Shown: positions 16,654 to 23,628 of the stretch, in pieces
Position numbering within the stretch: position 1 is the first letter of the stretch
How the letters are laid out: every line of letters begins with the position of its first letter
NCBI GenBank assembly: GCA_019661865.1
Contig: JAIFWJ010000005.1
Span: forward strand, 1 to 41,285
Direction of reading: 5' to 3'
Length of the DNA: 41,285 nt
Source of the DNA: Candidatus Parcubacteria bacterium
GTDB lineage: Bacteria; Patescibacteriota; Minisyncoccia; Phycocordibacterales; Zambryskibacteraceae
Notes under the pieces: model-generated
Database searches by the model: none
What the model was told of the DNA's origin: nothing
Seen by the model: only the letters and a program-made list of their open reading frames with translations
Made by a program: the position numbers and the translations under genes

Positions 16654-17493
16654 TTATGTGAAGTGGAGAGTAGATGCGATATCTCGAATGTGCTCCTTAT
16701 CAGCCCAGAGGATAAAGTAGTAGTAAGCAGTACCAGATATACGGATGGGGTTAGGGAACTTCACAATTAATTCTGCTTGGCCATTTAGATTTCCTCCTGC
16801 ATCGGATGAAGGAATGATGATTCTAGCTTCTTGGTTGTCGACTGTGATACTTTCAATTATGGGAGTCCTTCCATATGGACGCAAGACATGGGTCACGTCA
16901 GACTCCACAATGTCATCTATGCTTGCTGTTCCACCTGCCGCAGAAATAGCGAAGAAGCCCGAAGGTCCTTGGTAACGATCTGTCCCTTGGTTCTGAGCCA
17001 GAGTCCAGTCCTTAGGATATTTGAAAGAGATTTTATACTGAGGATTCTCATAAACAGACCAATCCTTGGTTAAGTTCTCGAGCCCTCCAGTGTCCTCTAC
17101 TTTCATTATGGAGAGGAAATTATTATTTTTCAGATTGCATATACCAGTCTTAACCGCTTCCATGCGAGCGGCATAAAGCGGAGTAGAGGTGGAAGTTATG
17201 ATAGAGATAACCCCGACAATACCCGATGGATCACAGTGTAGGCCAGTACTCGGGTTCTTAGTGTGGTTCAAGTAGATAGTTAGTCTGTCACCGGCGGCAT
17301 AGGTGAGAGTCCTACCAGAATCGTTCTCTGTCAGTTCTGTCGGACACTTGCCTATGGCACAGGCACTCGAAGGAGTGGTAGTACTGGTATTATTGTTTCC
17401 ACTAACAAGGCCAGAGGGGTGCTTGGCCCTATACCAATTTAGTCCTGCAATGAGTATTGCCAGGACCACCACTGTAGCAATTATGGATTTCAT
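16654..17493 (-). CDS. Membrane-anchored protein with chagasin-like and PsbP-like regions
   Basis: 279 aa. One N-terminal transmembrane segment (about 4-20) is followed by a Thr/Ser-rich linker. A region at about 53-95 (LTENDSGRTLTYAAGDRLTIYL, then NPSTGLHC) resembles chagasin-type (I42) cysteine-protease inhibitors, whose loop is NPTTGY. A C-terminal region from about 150 opens YKISFKYPKDWTL, as in PsbP-like domains. Domain calls are by eye and moderate in certainty. It lies 19 nt upstream of msrA on the same strand. Confidence 0.7.
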   Translation of the reverse strand: MKSIIATVVVLAILIAGLNWYRAKHPSGLVSGNNNTSTTTPSSACAIGKCPTELTENDSGRTLTYAAGDRLTIYLNHTKNPSTGLHCDPSGIVGVISIITSTSTPLYAARMEAVKTGICNLKNNNFLSIMKVEDTGGLENLTKDWSVYENPQYKISFKYPKDWTLAQNQGTDRYQGPSGFFAISAAGGTASIDDIVESDVTHVLRPYGRTPIIESITVDNQEARIIIPSSDAGGNLNGQAELIVKFPNPIRISGTAYYYFILWADKEHIRDIASTLHFT

Positions 17494-17506
17494 CGAAGTT
17501 TCAAGT

Positions 17507-17512
17507 ATTATA
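17507..17512 (-). promoter_or_regulatory. Candidate -10 box for the chagasin-like gene
   Basis: TATAAT on the minus strand, 13 nt before the ATG at 17493, giving a leader of about 6 nt. No -35 match. Confidence 0.5.
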
Positions 17513-17567
17513 ACGCACTAACCTGTTCCAGGCTTACTACTCTATATTTTCCTTCCTGATTTGCAAG

Positions 17568-17600
17568 AAAAAAGCCCAGTCCACATTCTAAGGACCAGGC
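17568..17600 (-). terminator. Intrinsic terminator of the 71-aa gene
   Basis: On the minus strand GCCTGGTCC pairs with GGACTGGGC (9 bp, two G-T pairs) around a 9-nt loop, followed by TTTTTT. Confidence 0.85.
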
Positions 17601-17617
17601 CTTGGCCACAGATACTC

Positions 17618-17833
17618 TCACTCGGGTTCGTGAGGGTTCTGGGTATTCATGTCACGGATCTCTGCTTGGAGATCAATGGATCGTGATCTCCTCCTTCGCT
17701 CTCGTTCCATTTCACGCTGCTCTTTGTTGAAGGTGTACATGTACTGTATCGAGTACAGTTCGCCTTCATTCTTCGGCCAAGGAATAGGCAGGAGATCTTG
17801 AGGCCTATCCTCTCCTTCCTCGGAGTCTGGCAT
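17618..17833 (-). CDS. Small hydrophilic protein of unknown function
   Basis: 71 aa, highly charged. An acidic start (MPDSEEGEDRP) precedes an Arg/Glu-rich helix (EQREMERERRRRSRS) and an acidic tail. No family recognised. Reality is supported by its own promoter at 17863-17890, a GAGG Shine-Dalgarno site 5 nt before the ATG and an intrinsic terminator just after the stop. It is G+C-richer than flanking genes. The Arg-rich segment could bind nucleic acid, but that is only inference. Confidence 0.75.
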   Translation of the reverse strand: MPDSEEGEDRPQDLLPIPWPKNEGELYSIQYMYTFNKEQREMERERRRRSRSIDLQAEIRDMNTQNPHEPE

Positions 17834-17862
17834 GAGTACCTCGCAGGCTTGGGTCTAGGAAG

Positions 17863-17890
17863 ATCTTACCCTAGCCCCTTACGCAGTCAA
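17863..17890 (-). promoter_or_regulatory. Promoter of the 71-aa gene
   Basis: On the minus strand: TTGACT (17885-17890), 16-nt spacer, TAAGAT (17863-17868). The leader is about 23 nt. Confidence 0.75.
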
Positions 17891-17907
17891 CTTTATTACT
17901 AGATATT

Positions 17908-18138
17908 TTATATATTCTGGGGGAGCCAGTCGATCATGCGCTTTCTGTGGAGACTCAAGGACCACAACCCGTCAGACTTAAATAAAGATGTATGAGCATC
18001 CTTAAACTTCTGTAGTGTAAAAGCGGTGACACGAGGATAACCATCAGGCATGTTGCCATTGAAGCTTTCCATGAACTCGTGAGTGGTTAGGAAAATTTCG
18101 TCTGGAGGGGTCTTTCTTAGTTTTAGAACCTTCTTCAT
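17908..18138 (-). CDS. Small protein of unknown function
   Basis: 76 aa, basic and soluble, with no recognised domain. The second half (FTLQKFKDAHTSLFKSDGLW) and the C-terminal SLHRKRMIDWLPQNI look structured, and Trp and Phe are frequent. A near-consensus promoter puts transcription start on the ATG, which supports this start and the gene itself. No Shine-Dalgarno site. Confidence 0.75.
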   Translation of the reverse strand: MKKVLKLRKTPPDEIFLTTHEFMESFNGNMPDGYPRVTAFTLQKFKDAHTSLFKSDGLWSLSLHRKRMIDWLPQNI

Positions 18139-18144
18139 TTACCC

Positions 18145-18173
18145 ATAATACCACGCCTCTTCTAAAATTTCAA
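18145..18173 (-). promoter_or_regulatory. Promoter for leaderless 76-aa gene
   Basis: On the minus strand: TTGAAA (18168-18173), 17-nt spacer, TATTAT (18145-18150), then exactly 6 nt to the ATG. Confidence 0.8.
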
Positions 18174-18217
18174 GACTGAAGATGATTGAATCTTTCATGA
18201 AATTATTACAACAAATC

Positions 18218-18246
18218 TTGAAAATAGGCCATTTTTACGTTACTCT
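18218..18246 (+). promoter_or_regulatory. Promoter of tRNA-Gln
   Basis: TTGAAA (18218-18223), 17-nt spacer, TACTCT (18241-18246); the tRNA begins 9 nt later. Confidence 0.7.
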
Positions 18247-18255
18247 ATGCGGGAT

Positions 18256-18326
18256 TGCCGATTCGTCTAATGGTAGGACGACCGCCTCTGGAGCGGTTAA
18301 TTGGGGTTCGAGTCCCTGATCGGCAG
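18256..18326 (+). tRNA. tRNA-Gln (anticodon CTG)
   Basis: Acceptor TGCCGAT/ATCGGCA, D-stem GTCT/GGAC, anticodon stem ACCGC/GCGGT with loop CTCTGGA (anticodon CTG), T-loop TTCGAGT. Discriminator G, no encoded CCA. A protein gene starts only 10 nt after its 3' end. Confidence 0.95.
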
Positions 18327-18336
18327 CAAATTAAAT

Positions 18337-18597
18337 ATGAAAATATTAAATAATCTCTTGTTTTGGTCTGCTGTCTTAGGTTTTACTGGAAGCCTTCTAA
18401 TTACTTTTTTTGGGCTACCTCCTGATCTCCATAGAGATGGAAGTATTTATTTAGCTTTAGAGCAAATTAATACAAATCAGATTGTTCTCGCTAGTATATA
18501 TGATTGCCTGAGTAGAATAGGTTTATGGCTTATTGTAATCAGTTTTCTTTTACAAATCATTAGCATTATAAGGACAAGGGTACGTGAAAACCCTTAA
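18337..18597 (+). CDS. Small membrane protein of unknown function
   Basis: 86 aa from the ATG at 18337. A longer in-frame start at 18301 is inside tRNA-Gln and is rejected. Two long hydrophobic segments (about 5-25 and 50-78) are separated by a polar loop. No family recognised. With only 10 nt between the tRNA 3' end and this ATG, and no separate promoter or terminator, it is probably cotranscribed with tRNA-Gln and released by 3' processing. Confidence 0.7.
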   Translation: MKILNNLLFWSAVLGFTGSLLITFFGLPPDLHRDGSIYLALEQINTNQIVLASIYDCLSRIGLWLIVISFLLQIISIIRTRVRENP

Positions 18598-18643
18598 GTT
18601 TAAATCCAAACAGGTTCCAACATCGTACCACAGGGCCAGCTCG

Positions 18644-18652
18644 TGATATTCT
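18644..18652 (+). promoter_or_regulatory. Extended -10 (TGATATTCT) for leaderless 36-aa gene
   Basis: TGA-TATTCT ends exactly 6 nt before the ATG at 18659, the same geometry as many genes in the window. Confidence 0.65.
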
Positions 18653-18658
18653 AGAAAT

Positions 18659-18769
18659 ATGAAAGAATCATTTGAACTTCCAAAGAGTCCACTCCGAGAA
18701 GTTTATGAACTTCTTGGAGCCACTACGCCACTCGAACGGGATTATAAAAAAGTAAGTCTCTTTGAATAA
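18659..18769 (+). CDS. Very small protein (36 aa), unknown function
   Basis: An open frame of 36 codons ending in TAA. The peptide begins MKESFELPKSPLREVYELLG and ends KKVSLFE. It is mixed-charge and soluble with a likely amphipathic helix around PLREVYELLG. The evidence that it is real is an extended -10 at the exact 6-nt distance seen elsewhere. No homologue is known to me. Confidence 0.55.
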   Translation: MKESFELPKSPLREVYELLGATTPLERDYKKVSLFE

Positions 18770-18781
18770 CATTTACTAAAT

Positions 18782-18809
18782 AAAAAACGCGTTTATTAAT
18801 AAACGCGTT
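18782..18809 (-). terminator. Intrinsic terminator of the 66-aa gene
   Basis: A perfect 24-nt palindrome (18786-18809, AACGCG...CGCGTT) followed on the minus strand by a T run. The stop codon of the gene lies inside the palindrome. Confidence 0.9.
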
Positions 18810-18996
18810 CGACTTCAAACCTCAGTGCCGTGCCGACTGGTTCCCCATCATGGAAGCCTTGGAGAGTTCCCGGAGACAAACTTCGAAACTCCTCCACCAG
18901 ATTCCATTCGAAGCCGCTTCCATCTGGCCACTTTCCATCCAGAAGGAGAAGTACTGCATCAGGAGGCAGAGATCTAGCTGGTTTAACGGTCCGCAT
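18796..18996 (-). CDS. Small protein of unknown function
   Basis: 66 aa from the ATG at 18996, begun by GAGG 5 nt upstream; a GTG at 19002 overlaps that site and is rejected. Soluble, with PDAVLLLLDGKWPDGSGFEW and EEFRSLSPGTLQGFHDGEPV segments that suggest a compact beta fold. No family recognised. It carries its own promoter, Shine-Dalgarno site and terminator, and is G+C-richer than the flanking genes, like the 71-aa gene at 17618. Confidence 0.75.
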   Translation of the reverse strand: MRTVKPARSLPPDAVLLLLDGKWPDGSGFEWNLVEEFRSLSPGTLQGFHDGEPVGTALRFEVERVY

Positions 18997-19022
18997 ATTC
19001 ACCTCAGGAATAGTCTCAGGTC

Positions 19023-19050
19023 ATAATAGCTATCTAAATATAAATAACAA
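19023..19050 (-). promoter_or_regulatory. Promoter of the 66-aa gene
   Basis: On the minus strand: TTGTTA (19045-19050), 16-nt spacer, TATTAT (19023-19028). The leader is about 20 nt. Confidence 0.7.
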
Positions 19051-19078
19051 GTGAGAAAGTTGAGAGGTCCAATTACGT

Positions 19079-19084
19079 TATACT
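19079..19084 (+). promoter_or_regulatory. -10 box for leaderless M23 peptidase gene
   Basis: TATACT lies exactly 6 nt before the ATG at 19091. It rules out the in-frame TTG at 19085, which directly follows the box. Confidence 0.65.
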
Positions 19085-19090
19085 TTGAGC

Positions 19091-20002
19091 ATGAAAGTCA
19101 TACTACTTATAGGGCTACCACTAGTCTTCCTAGCGGCATACTTCGGAAGCCATAAGCCCGATATAAAAAGCGGCCCTGAGAGCACCCCTCTGGCTCAAAT
19201 TGGCCCTTCCAGAGAAGTTCAAAAAGAGGTGGGTATTTCTATACTTCCTAGTGAAATCCTCCAGGGCGACCCGGCTGAGATTCTCATTACAGGTACGACT
19301 ACTGTGAAGTCACTTACATTTAACGGTAAGACTGTGCCTACATTTATAAATGACGGTTCCCCCACTGCTCTCGTGGGTATTGATCTCAAGATGCCTAATG
19401 GTTCTTACCCGGTGAAAGTTACTCTAGCGGATGGGAAAGTGATTACAAAAAACTTAATTGTAGGTAAGCGAGTGATAGCCGAGGCCCCGCTTGGTATCCC
19501 AGAGAGTCTCGGGGGTAACACTCCAGAGGGTGAAAAGACTCTATTGAACGCACTTGCCGCAGACAATGCAGTACTCGCGAACATCCCGACTGTCTTGGAG
19601 AAGTTGTGGCAAGGCAAGTTCGCCTACCCAGTGGAGAATCCAGAGGTCACCGATGTATATGGATACACTCGCCTCACAGTCAATACATCAATAAGTCACA
19701 AGGGCACTGACTTTCACGCTCCACCCGGGACACCTGTACTAGCCATGAACTCAGGTGTGGTACGCATAAACAGATTCTTTACTGCATACGGTAACACCAT
19801 AGTCATAGATCACGGCTTTGGCATCTCTACTATGTATATGCACTTGTCTAAGTCAGATGTGAAAGTCGCTGATACGGTAAAGAAGGGTCAAGTCATAGGC
19901 CTCTCCGGCGAGACAGGCTACGCCGAGGGTCCGCATTTACACTTAACGGTGAAAGTGAACAACATCTCCATTGACCCCATGAAGTTCTTAGAACTCTTCT
20001 GA
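19091..20002 (+). CDS. M23-family murein peptidase
   Basis: 303 aa. An N-terminal transmembrane or signal segment (1-18) precedes a beta domain and a C-terminal LytM/M23 domain. Zinc ligands are HKGTDFH (His203, Asp207) and GPHLHL (His284), with the helper His in MYMHLS (251). All catalytic residues are present, so it is likely an active peptidoglycan endopeptidase outside the cytoplasmic membrane. The TGA stop doubles as the TG of the next gene's extended -10. Confidence 0.93.
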   Translation: MKVILLIGLPLVFLAAYFGSHKPDIKSGPESTPLAQIGPSREVQKEVGISILPSEILQGDPAEILITGTTTVKSLTFNGKTVPTFINDGSPTALVGIDLKMPNGSYPVKVTLADGKVITKNLIVGKRVIAEAPLGIPESLGGNTPEGEKTLLNALAADNAVLANIPTVLEKLWQGKFAYPVENPEVTDVYGYTRLTVNTSISHKGTDFHAPPGTPVLAMNSGVVRINRFFTAYGNTIVIDHGFGISTMYMHLSKSDVKVADTVKKGQVIGLSGETGYAEGPHLHLTVKVNNISIDPMKFLELF

Positions 20003-20008
20003 TAGAAT
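20000..20008 (+). promoter_or_regulatory. Extended -10 (TGATAGAAT) for the 2'-5' RNA ligase-like gene
   Basis: TGA-TAGAAT ends 9 nt before the ATG at 20018; the TGA is the stop codon of the M23 gene. AAGGAG lies only 2 nt before the ATG and would be at the very 5' end of the mRNA. Confidence 0.6.
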
Positions 20009-20017
20009 TAAGGAGAC

Positions 20018-20554
20018 ATGAAGTACTTTACTGGCTTCTTGGTTAAGGGAGAAGCGGCCGAATTTCAACAGAAAATTTCTCGTGAAGTGAGAGAGCAATT
20101 TATGTCTGAGATGCGTTCACCCAAGATCCCTCCACACATCACCATCTTCAGGCCGTTCACCACAGAAGATCCTAAACCGATAAAAGAATTCTTAAAGAGT
20201 TGGACCGAAAGTAATCCTAAACTGAGTAAGCTCACTTTCTCCGACTTCGAGCACTTCGACGACCGTACTATATTTCTACATGTAGATATGGACAAGAAGA
20301 CATGTGACGCTGTCATAGCTCTTCAGCGCGAGATAGAGAAAATCACCGGAGTACATCTGAACTCTCATTCTGTCTGGAACCCACATGTGACAGTAGCAAC
20401 TCGGATTATGCCGCATGAGTTCGAGAGCATCTGGAACAGAGTTAAAGAGGAGGAGAAGAAGGAGTTCACCGTACCCTTCGACAATATTACTCTCTTCAAG
20501 CTTAAGGAAGAGACTAGAGAGTGGATAGTGGACGAGATTTTCCCTATCAAATAG
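20018..20554 (+). CDS. 2'-5' RNA ligase/phosphoesterase superfamily protein
   Basis: 178 aa. Two HxT-like motifs of the 2H phosphoesterase family are visible: PPHITIFRPF (about 44-53) and NPHVTVATRI (about 124-133). Their spacing and the overall length fit the ThpR/LigT-like group acting on 2',3'-cyclic or 2'-5' phosphodiester RNA ends. The real substrate is unknown. It lies between the M23 peptidase and the DoxX gene, with a separate -10 for each. Confidence 0.88.
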   Translation: MKYFTGFLVKGEAAEFQQKISREVREQFMSEMRSPKIPPHITIFRPFTTEDPKPIKEFLKSWTESNPKLSKLTFSDFEHFDDRTIFLHVDMDKKTCDAVIALQREIEKITGVHLNSHSVWNPHVTVATRIMPHEFESIWNRVKEEEKKEFTVPFDNITLFKLKEETREWIVDEIFPIK

Positions 20555-20556
20555 TA

Positions 20557-20562
20557 GATAAT
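20557..20562 (+). promoter_or_regulatory. -10 box for leaderless DoxX gene
   Basis: GATAAT lies exactly 6 nt before the ATG at 20569, just after the stop codon of the preceding gene. Confidence 0.55.
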
Positions 20563-20568
20563 AAATTC

Positions 20569-20931
20569 ATGAAATTAAAAATAGTCCGTGGCCTCATTTC
20601 GGCCAGTTTCCTCTTCGCAGGAATTAGTAAGTTATTAGGAACTGATATGCAAATGGCTGGGTTCCAGCACTGGGGATACCCGCTCTGGTTTATGTACGCA
20701 GTAGGAGCGTTCGAGGTAGTGATGGCCATAGCGCTCTGGACTAAGTATTCTAAGTGGGCCAACCTGCTTCTCTTGGCTCAGATGGTCGGAGTGTTCTACA
20801 CTCACATCCACTCACATGACCCAGTACAGGTGATGTCACTTGCCATAGTTACAACTCTTCTCCTTATTACCCACTGGTTCATGATGAAAAGATCCCTTCC
20901 CACCATGCAGCCTATGCAGTCAGCAATATAG
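20569..20931 (+). CDS. DoxX-like membrane protein
   Basis: 120 aa with four transmembrane segments. The opening LISASFLFAGISKLLG and the HWGYPLWFMYAVGAFEV stretch are typical of the DoxX family, small membrane proteins linked to redox or stress functions. The start is ATG 20569; a longer frame from 20521 would overlap the upstream gene and lie before the -10, so it is rejected. It forms a pair with the small membrane gene 2 nt downstream. Confidence 0.85.
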   Translation: MKLKIVRGLISASFLFAGISKLLGTDMQMAGFQHWGYPLWFMYAVGAFEVVMAIALWTKYSKWANLLLLAQMVGVFYTHIHSHDPVQVMSLAIVTTLLLITHWFMMKRSLPTMQPMQSAI

Positions 20932-20933
20932 TT

Positions 20934-21140
20934 ATGTGGAAGCACTGGGAAGGCACAACCTATAAGCCATCTAAGTTTATCCGCTCCGTTCAGATAATAC
21001 TTCTTTTTCTTATACTTATCGGACTTGGACTTCTAGCCTCATATAAAATGTGGGTACCTGGGTTAGTTGACAAGATTCTCTCACATGACAAGTCGTACCA
21101 AGATACTCTTAAGTTCGTGAAAACACACAGTGCTAAGTAA
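20934..21140 (+). CDS. Small single-pass membrane protein
   Basis: 68 aa. A polar N-terminus (WEGTTYKPSKF) is followed by one transmembrane helix (about 20-38) and a Lys-rich C-terminus. No family recognised. It starts 2 nt after the DoxX stop, so it is translated from the same mRNA, and it converges on the sortase gene (3-nt gap). Confidence 0.7.
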   Translation: MWKHWEGTTYKPSKFIRSVQIILLFLILIGLGLLASYKMWVPGLVDKILSHDKSYQDTLKFVKTHSAK

Positions 21141-21142
21141 GA

Positions 21143-21883
21143 TTAAGCCGATACTACACCCTTGAAGGTGGTATAAACCACCAGTCTATGATCATAAGTT
21201 GACCCGTCGGGAGTGAGATTTCCTGCACAGGTAACAAGATTGAGTCTCTTAGCGTCGTTTAGTCCGAAGAGAGTCACAGGTGAAAGGTTCCCTAAGGCAT
21301 AGGTCTTTGTAGTATTAACAACGAAGTGAAGTTTCTTTCCACTGGTAGTAATTATATAAACATCAGAGCCATTCTTAAGATTTTTCAAATTTTCAAAGGC
21401 AGCGAAGACGTGTGCATCTAGGACAGCCGATCCCTGTAGACCCGGCACGATGCCGTACTTATACCACCCCACCACATTTGTCTTGCCACTCGGCACATCA
21501 AGTTCACCCTTGTTGTTTATACCCATGCCTAGTATCGGAGAATCTATCTTCACAGACGGGATGACAATCCTTACAGGAGTATCGGAAGGATTAACAGGTA
21601 TATTAAGGGTAGAATTAAGAGCAGAATCTACTTGAACTTCTGGTATGTGAGTATCCTTACTCTCAACCGGAACTCCGATGGAGGGCATGTCTACTAGATG
21701 AGTGAGTAAGAGTGTAGAAGCATCCCCTGACCCAAGGGCAGTGTAGTCAGGAATAATTTCTACCGTCTTTAAGTTAGACAATCCGCTCCAACTCTCGGCA
21801 GACACTGACTTAGTGGTCAGCAAAGAAGAAAAAAGTGCAAATAAAATAAGCGCGGCTAGTGCGCCCTTTTTGTTATTGAACAT
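21143..21883 (-). CDS. Sortase (class E/F-like transpeptidase)
   Basis: 246 aa. A signal or anchor at about 7-28 (ending SVSA) precedes a linker and the sortase domain. The catalytic triad is visible: His158 (LDAHV), Cys219 (LVTCAG) and Arg233 (DHRLVVYTTF). GVVGWY-like NVVGWYKYGIVPG matches class E/F sortases. It would attach secreted proteins to the envelope; no LPxTG-type substrate is evident in this window. The start is ATG 21883; a GTG at 21937 lies upstream of the promoter and is rejected. Confidence 0.9.
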   Translation of the reverse strand: MFNNKKGALAALILFALFSSLLTTKSVSAESWSGLSNLKTVEIIPDYTALGSGDASTLLLTHLVDMPSIGVPVESKDTHIPEVQVDSALNSTLNIPVNPSDTPVRIVIPSVKIDSPILGMGINNKGELDVPSGKTNVVGWYKYGIVPGLQGSAVLDAHVFAAFENLKNLKNGSDVYIITTSGKKLHFVVNTTKTYALGNLSPVTLFGLNDAKRLNLVTCAGNLTPDGSTYDHRLVVYTTFKGVVSA

Positions 21884-21895
21884 AGAAGCGGATAC

Positions 21896-21924
21896 ATCGT
21901 ACTCGCGGGACTTAAGTTTGTCTA
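21896..21924 (-). promoter_or_regulatory. Promoter of the sortase gene
   Basis: On the minus strand: TAGACA (21919-21924), 17-nt spacer, TACGAT (21896-21901). The leader is about 5 nt. Confidence 0.6.
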
Positions 21925-21963
21925 CTTGACCCAGCACAAAGTCTGCTATTCAGTATTTTATTT

Positions 21964-22003
21964 TCAAAAAAGCTAGAACCTACAACGTGTAAGAAGGGTT
22001 CTA
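21964..22003 (-). terminator. Terminator-like hairpin with no obvious gene
   Basis: TAGAACC/GGTTCTA (7 bp, 21974-21980 with 21997-22003), followed on the minus strand by GCTTTTTTG. No minus-strand gene ends here, so it may stop read-through from 22302-22754 or end a small RNA. The rest of 21938-22060 shows nothing clear. Confidence 0.4.
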
Positions 22004-22060
22004 CACCCGCGTCTTTTAATGTGGTGCGACTCAAGTGTCCATAAAAGCAAAACTTAAATC

Positions 22061-22213
22061 ATGCTTACTACAATTGCAGTAATCCTCTTGATACTTTGGC
22101 TCTTGGGAGTTGTGACATCTTTTACTGTAGGAGGCTTCATACATATCCTCCTCGTCATTGCTATAGTCATGATCCTCATACGTCTTATCAGAGGAGAAAA
22201 TCCCGTGAAGTAA
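22061..22213 (+). CDS. lmo0937-family small membrane protein
   Basis: 50 aa with two transmembrane helices. MLTTIAVILLILWLLGVVTS and GGFIHILLVIAIVMILIRL match the lmo0937/DUF5670 pattern almost residue for residue as I know it. These proteins are often stress-induced; the role is unknown. A strong bidirectional terminator follows. It is easily missed because of its size and because a longer, non-genic frame runs on the opposite strand. Confidence 0.85.
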   Translation: MLTTIAVILLILWLLGVVTSFTVGGFIHILLVIAIVMILIRLIRGENPVK

Positions 22214-22226
22214 TTCACAGGTCAAC

Positions 22227-22256
22227 AAAAAACCTCTCTATCTGGAGAGGTTTTTT
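22227..22256. terminator. Bidirectional intrinsic terminator
   Basis: CCTCTC/GAGAGG stem flanked by A6 on the left and T6 on the right. It serves the lmo0937-family gene (+) and the cupredoxin gene (-). Confidence 0.9.
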
Positions 22257-22301
22257 GTTTTCTCTTTTTTATTTCTTTTTGCAGGATTCCTTTAATTTAC
22301 T

Positions 22302-22754
22302 TTAATTCACTGTTAGTGTGCCCCACATACCCATGGCGCGATGATTGCCGACCGAGCAATAGTATACGAAGCTTCCTGTCTTATCTGCTGTAAACTCCAC
22401 CAGAGCCTCTTGTCCGCTAATTATCCTTGGAGTTCTCACATTGAATTCATCGATCACAAGATCATGGGAGCCGACTGTGTTCTTGAATGTGATACGAACC
22501 TTGTCACCCTTATTTACCGAAAGAGTCTTAGGTGTCATGGCATAATTCGATCCTGAAACTGTAAAGCTTTTAACAACTTGAGTAGTAGTTGGGGTCTCAA
22601 GATTTGCATTGGGATTTGTACTCTCGAGAGGTGCACTAGTGCCACCGCCCGTGACTGGATTCTGTACTGGTTCCACACTCGATTTACCTTTTATAAGATA
22701 AACTCCGAGAATTATAACTATGATAACGACTAATATTCCGATTAATTTATTCAT
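22302..22754 (-). CDS. Membrane-anchored cupredoxin-domain protein
   Basis: 150 aa. An N-terminal transmembrane anchor (about 4-21) and a Thr/Pro-rich linker (25-60) precede a plastocyanin-like domain. Type 1 copper ligands are present: His97 (GSHDL), Cys133 and His138 (YCSVGNH), with Met141 or Met143. It likely binds copper outside the membrane as an electron carrier or copper-storage protein. No respiratory partner is in the window. The promoter is uncertain. Confidence 0.9.
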   Translation of the reverse strand: MNKLIGILVVIIVIILGVYLIKGKSSVEPVQNPVTGGGTSAPLESTNPNANLETPTTTQVVKSFTVSGSNYAMTPKTLSVNKGDKVRITFKNTVGSHDLVIDEFNVRTPRIISGQEALVEFTADKTGSFVYYCSVGNHRAMGMWGTLTVN

Positions 22755-22755
22755 G

Positions 22756-22783
22756 TTGATTTCTTTAGACTTTAGAGTAATAT
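22756..22783 (+). promoter_or_regulatory. Candidate promoter of the ABC exporter operon
   Basis: TTGATT (22756-22761), 16-nt spacer, TAATAT (22778-22783); the leader is about 28 nt. The match is moderate. Confidence 0.45.
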
Positions 22784-22818
22784 TGTAACGCGACTTAATA
22801 CAGATCGTCTAGAAACGT

Positions 22819-23610
22819 ATGATAAAAGTAGAAAATCTCACCAAGACCTTCGACGAACGCAGAGCAGTAGACAACATATCCTTCGAGGTGGGGAGAGGCG
22901 AGATCTTCGCCTTCTTGGGACCGAACGGTGCTGGCAAGACTACTACTATAAAGATGCTCACCACTCTTCTCGAGCCTACCAGCGGTAAACTCGAGTTGAA
23001 CGGCTTCGACCCTATAAAGGACCCTGGGGAAGTGCGCAAGTCCTTCGGTATCGTCTTCCAAGATGCCTCTCTGGACACCGAGCTTACGGCATACGAGAAC
23101 ATGGAGATCCATGCTGTGCTTTATGGTTTATCCAAGGATCTTTATCAGAAACGCATTGATGAGCTCCTTTTCTTAGTTGAGCTTGCAGATAGGAGAAATG
23201 ACTTAGTTAAAGACTTCTCTGGTGGTATGAAGCGCAGGCTTGAGATTGCTCGCTCTCTCCTCCACCACCCTAAGGTCCTCTTCCTCGATGAACCTACCCT
23301 GGGCCTTGATCCACAGACGAGAAACTTGCTTTGGAATTACATTAAGGATCTAAATACTAAAGAAGGTATAACTGTCTTTCTCACTACTCACTATATGGAG
23401 GAGGCAGACAAGATGGCGAACCGCATCGCTATAATAGACCATGGGAAGATTGTTGGCTCGGGCACTTCCGCAGAACTTAAGGAGAGTACCCAGACCACTT
23501 CCCTAGAGGAAGCTTTCCTTAAACTCACTGGCCACTCTGTCCGTGAAGAAGGTGGTGAGAACCAGATGAGACAAGCAGCTCGCCTCTGGGGTGGCGGTAA
23601 CAGAAGATAG
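22819..23610 (+). CDS. ABC-2-type exporter ATP-binding protein
   Basis: 263 aa. Walker A GPNGAGKTTT (about 32-41), signature FSGGMKRR, Walker B VLFLDEPTLGLD and the switch His (TTHYMEEAD) are all present. It is closest in style to the drug- or polysaccharide-exporter ATPases of the DrrA type. It is followed 18 nt later by its permease, forming a two-gene exporter. The cargo cannot be told from sequence. Confidence 0.93.
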   Translation: MIKVENLTKTFDERRAVDNISFEVGRGEIFAFLGPNGAGKTTTIKMLTTLLEPTSGKLELNGFDPIKDPGEVRKSFGIVFQDASLDTELTAYENMEIHAVLYGLSKDLYQKRIDELLFLVELADRRNDLVKDFSGGMKRRLEIARSLLHHPKVLFLDEPTLGLDPQTRNLLWNYIKDLNTKEGITVFLTTHYMEEADKMANRIAIIDHGKIVGSGTSAELKESTQTTSLEEAFLKLTGHSVREEGGENQMRQAARLWGGGNRR

Positions 23611-23628
23611 ACTCTAAGATAAAACAGT

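Noticed and set aside
18301-18336. Longer N-terminus of the 86-aa membrane protein
   Set aside because: It overlaps the T-arm of tRNA-Gln; the ATG at 18337 is the first start outside the tRNA.
21884-21937. GTG start for the sortase
   Set aside because: The promoter (21896-21924) lies inside this extension, and the signal peptide begins at ATG 21883.
22031-22228. Minus-strand frame of 65 codons opposite the lmo0937-family gene
   Set aside because: Its product is low-complexity and unlike any protein, whereas the plus-strand 50-aa frame matches a known family.
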